This document shows, piece by piece, positions 61,881 through 64,000 of a stretch of DNA of 64,000 bases (position 1 is its first letter; each line of letters opens with the position of its first letter). A model generated the notes under the pieces. The model was not told the DNA's origin. It did no database searches and worked only from the letters and a program-made list of their open reading frames with translations. A program made the translations under genes and the position numbers. Source of the stretch: Methanorbis furvi (GTDB lineage Archaea; Halobacteriota; Methanomicrobia; Methanomicrobiales; Methanocorpusculaceae); NCBI RefSeq assembly GCF_032714615.1, contig NZ_JAWDKA010000002.1, positions 154,953 through 218,952 on the forward strand, in the 5' to 3' direction.

Positions 61881-63172
61881 GGTTTTTCCTCCGAAGAGTA
61901 GGAGTCAATTGTTGCCTTCATCGCAGCAGCTCCGCCGGAGATGACGGAGTCGGGGATGTCTTTTGGAGAGACTGCGGCACCTGCGATGTAGATGCCCGGG
62001 CGAATCGTTCCTGCCGGATTGAGTTTCATGTCAGCGCTGGAGAGGAAGTTGTTCTCATCAAGCGAAAGTCCGAGAGATTTTGCAAGATGAATGGTATCAG
62101 GGAGCGGTTCCATTCCAACCGAGAGGACGACTAAGTCTGCTTCAAGATTTTTGAACTCGCCGGTCTCGGTGTCTTCGATCGGCAGAACAAGATTTGTTCT
62201 CGTCTGCTGGATCTCACCGGGGAATGCCCGGACGATGTTGACGCCCATCTGTTTTGCACGTTCTGCGTACTCTTCGTAGCCTTTGCCGTACGCACGAAGG
62301 TCGTTGTATAATATAGTGACCTCAGTGTCCGGGTAATGCTCTTTGATCAGCATAGAATTCTTCAGTGCGTACATGCAGCAGACGCAGGAACAGTAGTTTC
62401 TGCCGATCGATATGTCGCGGCTGCCGACACACTGGACGAACACGACCGAGTTCGGTCTCTCACCGTTCGACATGCGGCGGACCTCGCCAAGTGTCGGACC
62501 TCCGGCATTGATCATCCGCTCAAACTCGATGCTGGTGATGACGTCAGGGTAGCGAAGGTAACCGAACTGCTGTTTCTTTTGTGCGTCAAAGAGGGTGTAG
62601 CCTGTTGCAATGACGACAGCGGCAGCGTTGACGGTAATCGTTTTCACTGCGTCTTCGTCTGTGTGCAGCACAGCGTTTTTTCCGCAGACTTCATAGCAGA
62701 GTCCGCACTCGATGCAATGGAGGTTGTCTTTGACCGCCCAGTTCGGCACGACCTGTGCATGGGGTTTGTAAATGGCTTTCCGAACACCAAGTCCTGCATC
62801 GAATTTATTGTAGACTTCGACCGGGCATATATTGGTGCAGTCGCCACAACCGGTACAGTCAGCCTCGCGGATATAGCGGGGATATTTGGTGATGCTGACC
62901 GTGAAGTCGCCTACAGTTCCTTCGATCTTTTCAACTTCCGAAAGTGTGAGGAGAGTAATATTCGGGTGTCTCCCAACCTCTGCCATTTTCGGCGAGAGGA
63001 TACACATGGAACAGTCATTGGTGGGGAATGTTTTGTCGAGCATTCCCATGTGGCCGCCAATGGTTGGTTCGCGTTCGACGAGCCAGACATGGATGTTGTG
63101 GTTGGCGATGTCCATTGCCGCCTGAATGCCGGCAACTCCTGCTCCTATTACGACGACGTCAGTTCCACTCAT
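61877..63172 (-). CDS. HdrA-like FAD and iron-sulfur protein
   Basis: A 431-residue relative of heterodisulfide reductase subunit A, shorter than the roughly 650-residue methanogenesis enzyme. FAD motif VIGAGVAGIQAAMDIANH at the N-terminus; HdrA-type NDCSMCILSPKMAEVGRHPN; two ferredoxin-like sets CTGCGDCTNICP and CIECGLCYEVC (about 145-190); then CVGSRD and YCSCVCCMYALKNS. The C-terminal extra clusters of full HdrA are missing. Start at ATG 63172 inside the carbonic anhydrase-like gene. It may be an electron-bifurcating or transfer subunit for an unknown partner. Confidence 0.85.
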   Translation of the reverse strand: MSGTDVVVIGAGVAGIQAAMDIANHNIHVWLVEREPTIGGHMGMLDKTFPTNDCSMCILSPKMAEVGRHPNITLLTLSEVEKIEGTVGDFTVSITKYPRYIREADCTGCGDCTNICPVEVYNKFDAGLGVRKAIYKPHAQVVPNWAVKDNLHCIECGLCYEVCGKNAVLHTDEDAVKTITVNAAAVVIATGYTLFDAQKKQQFGYLRYPDVITSIEFERMINAGGPTLGEVRRMSNGERPNSVVFVQCVGSRDISIGRNYCSCVCCMYALKNSMLIKEHYPDTEVTILYNDLRAYGKGYEEYAERAKQMGVNIVRAFPGEIQQTRTNLVLPIEDTETGEFKNLEADLVVLSVGMEPLPDTIHLAKSLGLSLDENNFLSSADMKLNPAGTIRPGIYIAGAAVSPKDIPDSVISGGAAAMKATIDSYSSEEKP

Positions 63173-63683
63173 TGCGGTATCTCCTGCCGACCGCAACATA
63201 CGTTTCGGCATTTTTGAGGTTGCCGGCAGCCTCTTCGGGAGTGAGTTCCCTGCCGACTTTGCCGGGAACTCCCATGACGAGTGAGTTCGGCGGAATTATT
63301 TTTCGTTCCGAGACAAGTGCTCCTGCGGCAACGAGCGAGCCTTTGCCGATCACAGCACCGTTGAGGATTATTGCGCCCATACCGATCAGGCAGTCGTCTT
63401 CGATGGTGCAGCCGTGAATGATTGCGCCGTGACCGATGGAGACGTTCTGACCAATGGTTACCGGATGACCGATGCTTTCGTGGATCACGGCGTTGTCCTG
63501 TACATTGGATCTGCTGCCAATCGTTATTTTCGCCATGTCTGCCCTGAGGACTGCACCGAACAGAACGGTGACGTCGTCTCCCAAAGTGACGTCGCCTGCA
63601 ATCGTCGCGTTCGGAGCGACGAAGGTTCGTTCTCCCCTCTTCCCGCCACGGGTAAGTTTCGGGGGGCCTTCGCTGATATCCAT
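63159..63683 (-). CDS. Gamma-carbonic anhydrase-like hexapeptide-repeat protein
   Basis: A 174-residue left-handed beta-helix protein of the gamma-carbonic anhydrase/YrdA/PaaY group. Hexapeptide turns are visible through ATIAGDVTLGDDVTV to GAVIGKGSLVAAGA. Candidate metal histidines are in AVIHES and SIGHGAIIHG. The acidic loop of the Cam enzyme is absent, so it is closer to the CamH/YrdA type and activity is unproven. ATG 63683 is used (the codon upstream is TTG). First gene of the minus-strand operon; overlaps the HdrA-like gene by 14 bases. Confidence 0.85.
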   Translation of the reverse strand: MDISEGPPKLTRGGKRGERTFVAPNATIAGDVTLGDDVTVLFGAVLRADMAKITIGSRSNVQDNAVIHESIGHPVTIGQNVSIGHGAIIHGCTIEDDCLIGMGAIILNGAVIGKGSLVAAGALVSERKIIPPNSLVMGVPGKVGRELTPEEAAGNLKNAETYVAVGRRYRNEWN

Positions 63684-63785
63684 AGTGGTACTATAATTCA
63701 ATGCAGAAAGTTATCAGGATTTCGGATGAGGAGGTGCTGTGCCCATAAATTCGTTTATTGGTAGACACTGTTCGCGGTTCGTTGC

Positions 63786-64000
63786 TCCGTCCACGGAACA
63801 CACAGAGTACACGGAAATTTCACAGAAAAAATCACGGAGCAGACGTGAACAACACGGAAAAAATTATCACGAGAAAAATTATCACGAGAAAAATTATCAC
63901 GAGAAAAATTATCACGAGAAAAATTATCACGAGAAAAATTATCACGAGAAAAATTATCACGAGAAAAATTATCACGAGAAAAATTATCACGAGAAAAATT
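63786..64000. repeat. Family A repeat copy running into a tandem array
   Basis: CTCCGTCCACGGAACACACAG, ACACGGAAATTTCACAG and CACGGAGCAGACGTGAACA mark a family A left arm. After the AACACGGAA end it runs into the tandem array at 63858. No right arm is inside the window. Confidence 0.82.
63858..64000. repeat. 15-bp tandem repeat array (GAGAAAAATTATCAC)n
   Basis: The unit GAGAAAAATTATCAC repeats without change from 63871 to the window end, more than 8.6 copies, with a partial unit before it. The unit matches the reverse complement of the inner family A segment TATCGTGATAATTTTT seen at 17764, so it arose by amplification of part of the repeat. The array continues past the window or marks a contig edge. 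Confidence 0.95.

Noticed and set aside
61877..63172. Canonical HdrA of methanogenesis
   Set aside because: At 431 residues it lacks the C-terminal clusters, and no HdrB/HdrC or MvhD genes are near.
63858..64000. CRISPR array
   Set aside because: Units are 15 bp, directly adjacent and without spacers; it is a simple tandem repeat, and no cas genes are present.

Overview
The window is archaeal and almost certainly from a hydrogenotrophic methanogen of the order Methanomicrobiales; a Methanocorpusculum-like genome is my best guess, from gene content and moderate GC rather than from any search. Archaeal information-processing genes are present: MCM helicase, Hef helicase/nuclease, XPD helicase, archaeal glycyl-tRNA synthetase, PAN and the archaeosine pair ArcTGT/ArcS. 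Methanopterin genes (MptD, MptN), an HdrA-like flavoprotein, UPF0058, DUF116 and COG1824 proteins point to a methanogen.

Layout. 0-5 kb: a DUF3089 lipoprotein, then a minus-strand mcm-mptD-COG1099 hydrolase run. 4.8-6.3 kb: two related lipoproteins. 6.4-10.9 kb: a tight leuA-leuC-leuD-leuB operon. 10.9-15.2 kb (minus): a DUF4143 AAA ATPase behind two palindromic operators, hef, and a HepT/MntA pair. 15.5-21.7 kb: glyS, a Kef-type antiporter, an HTH protein and a metallo-beta-lactamase-fold hydrolase. 21.7-26.5 kb: a lineage-specific membrane cluster with three paralogous four-helix proteins, several tiny ORFs and a divergent membrane-anchored winged-helix regulator. 26.6-27.4 kb: a HicA/HicB-like pair. 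27.7-34.2 kb: M42 peptidase, aminotransferase, hexuloisomerase-like SIS protein, rubredoxin-GltS protein, rubrerythrin and an MgtE-like transporter. 34.2-35.6 kb: an AT-rich island with gene relics. 35.6-41.3 kb: a polyphosphate operon, ppk1 - CHAD/metallophosphoesterase fusion - ppx/HD. 41.6-46.9 kb: PAN and archaeosine genes. 46.9-48 kb: 1.1 kb without a protein gene but with good candidates for structured RNAs. 48-50.4 kb: XPD helicase and Ogt. 50.5-55.7 kb: a pilin, a second HicA/HicB-like pair and two tandem coiled-coil proteins that look like RmuC relatives without the nuclease residues. 55.9-63.7 kb: CBS-pyrophosphatase, UPF0058, MptN, and a minus-strand operon gamma-carbonic anhydrase - HdrA-like - mtnA - DUF116 - DUF116.

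A major non-genic theme is repeats. Family A (core CACGGAGCAGACGTGAACA) forms long inverted repeats in at least seven intergenic gaps, one with perfect 65-bp arms. Family B (core AATCGCCAATGGCGATT) does the same in four gaps. A 31-bp sequence has inserted into members of both families, each time flanked by a 4-5 bp direct repeat, which looks like an extremely small mobile element. At the right edge a 15-bp unit derived from family A is amplified in tandem.

The strongest candidates for undescribed biology are the 31-bp insertions with target duplications, the pair of nuclease-dead RmuC-like proteins, the polyphosphate operon with its CHAD-phosphoesterase fusion, the duplicated toxin-antitoxin-like module with a conserved upstream element and a decayed third copy, the membrane regulator/four-helix paralogue cluster, and the roughly 200-nt RNA candidate at 47.5 kb. 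All functional calls come from reading motifs; no database search was possible.
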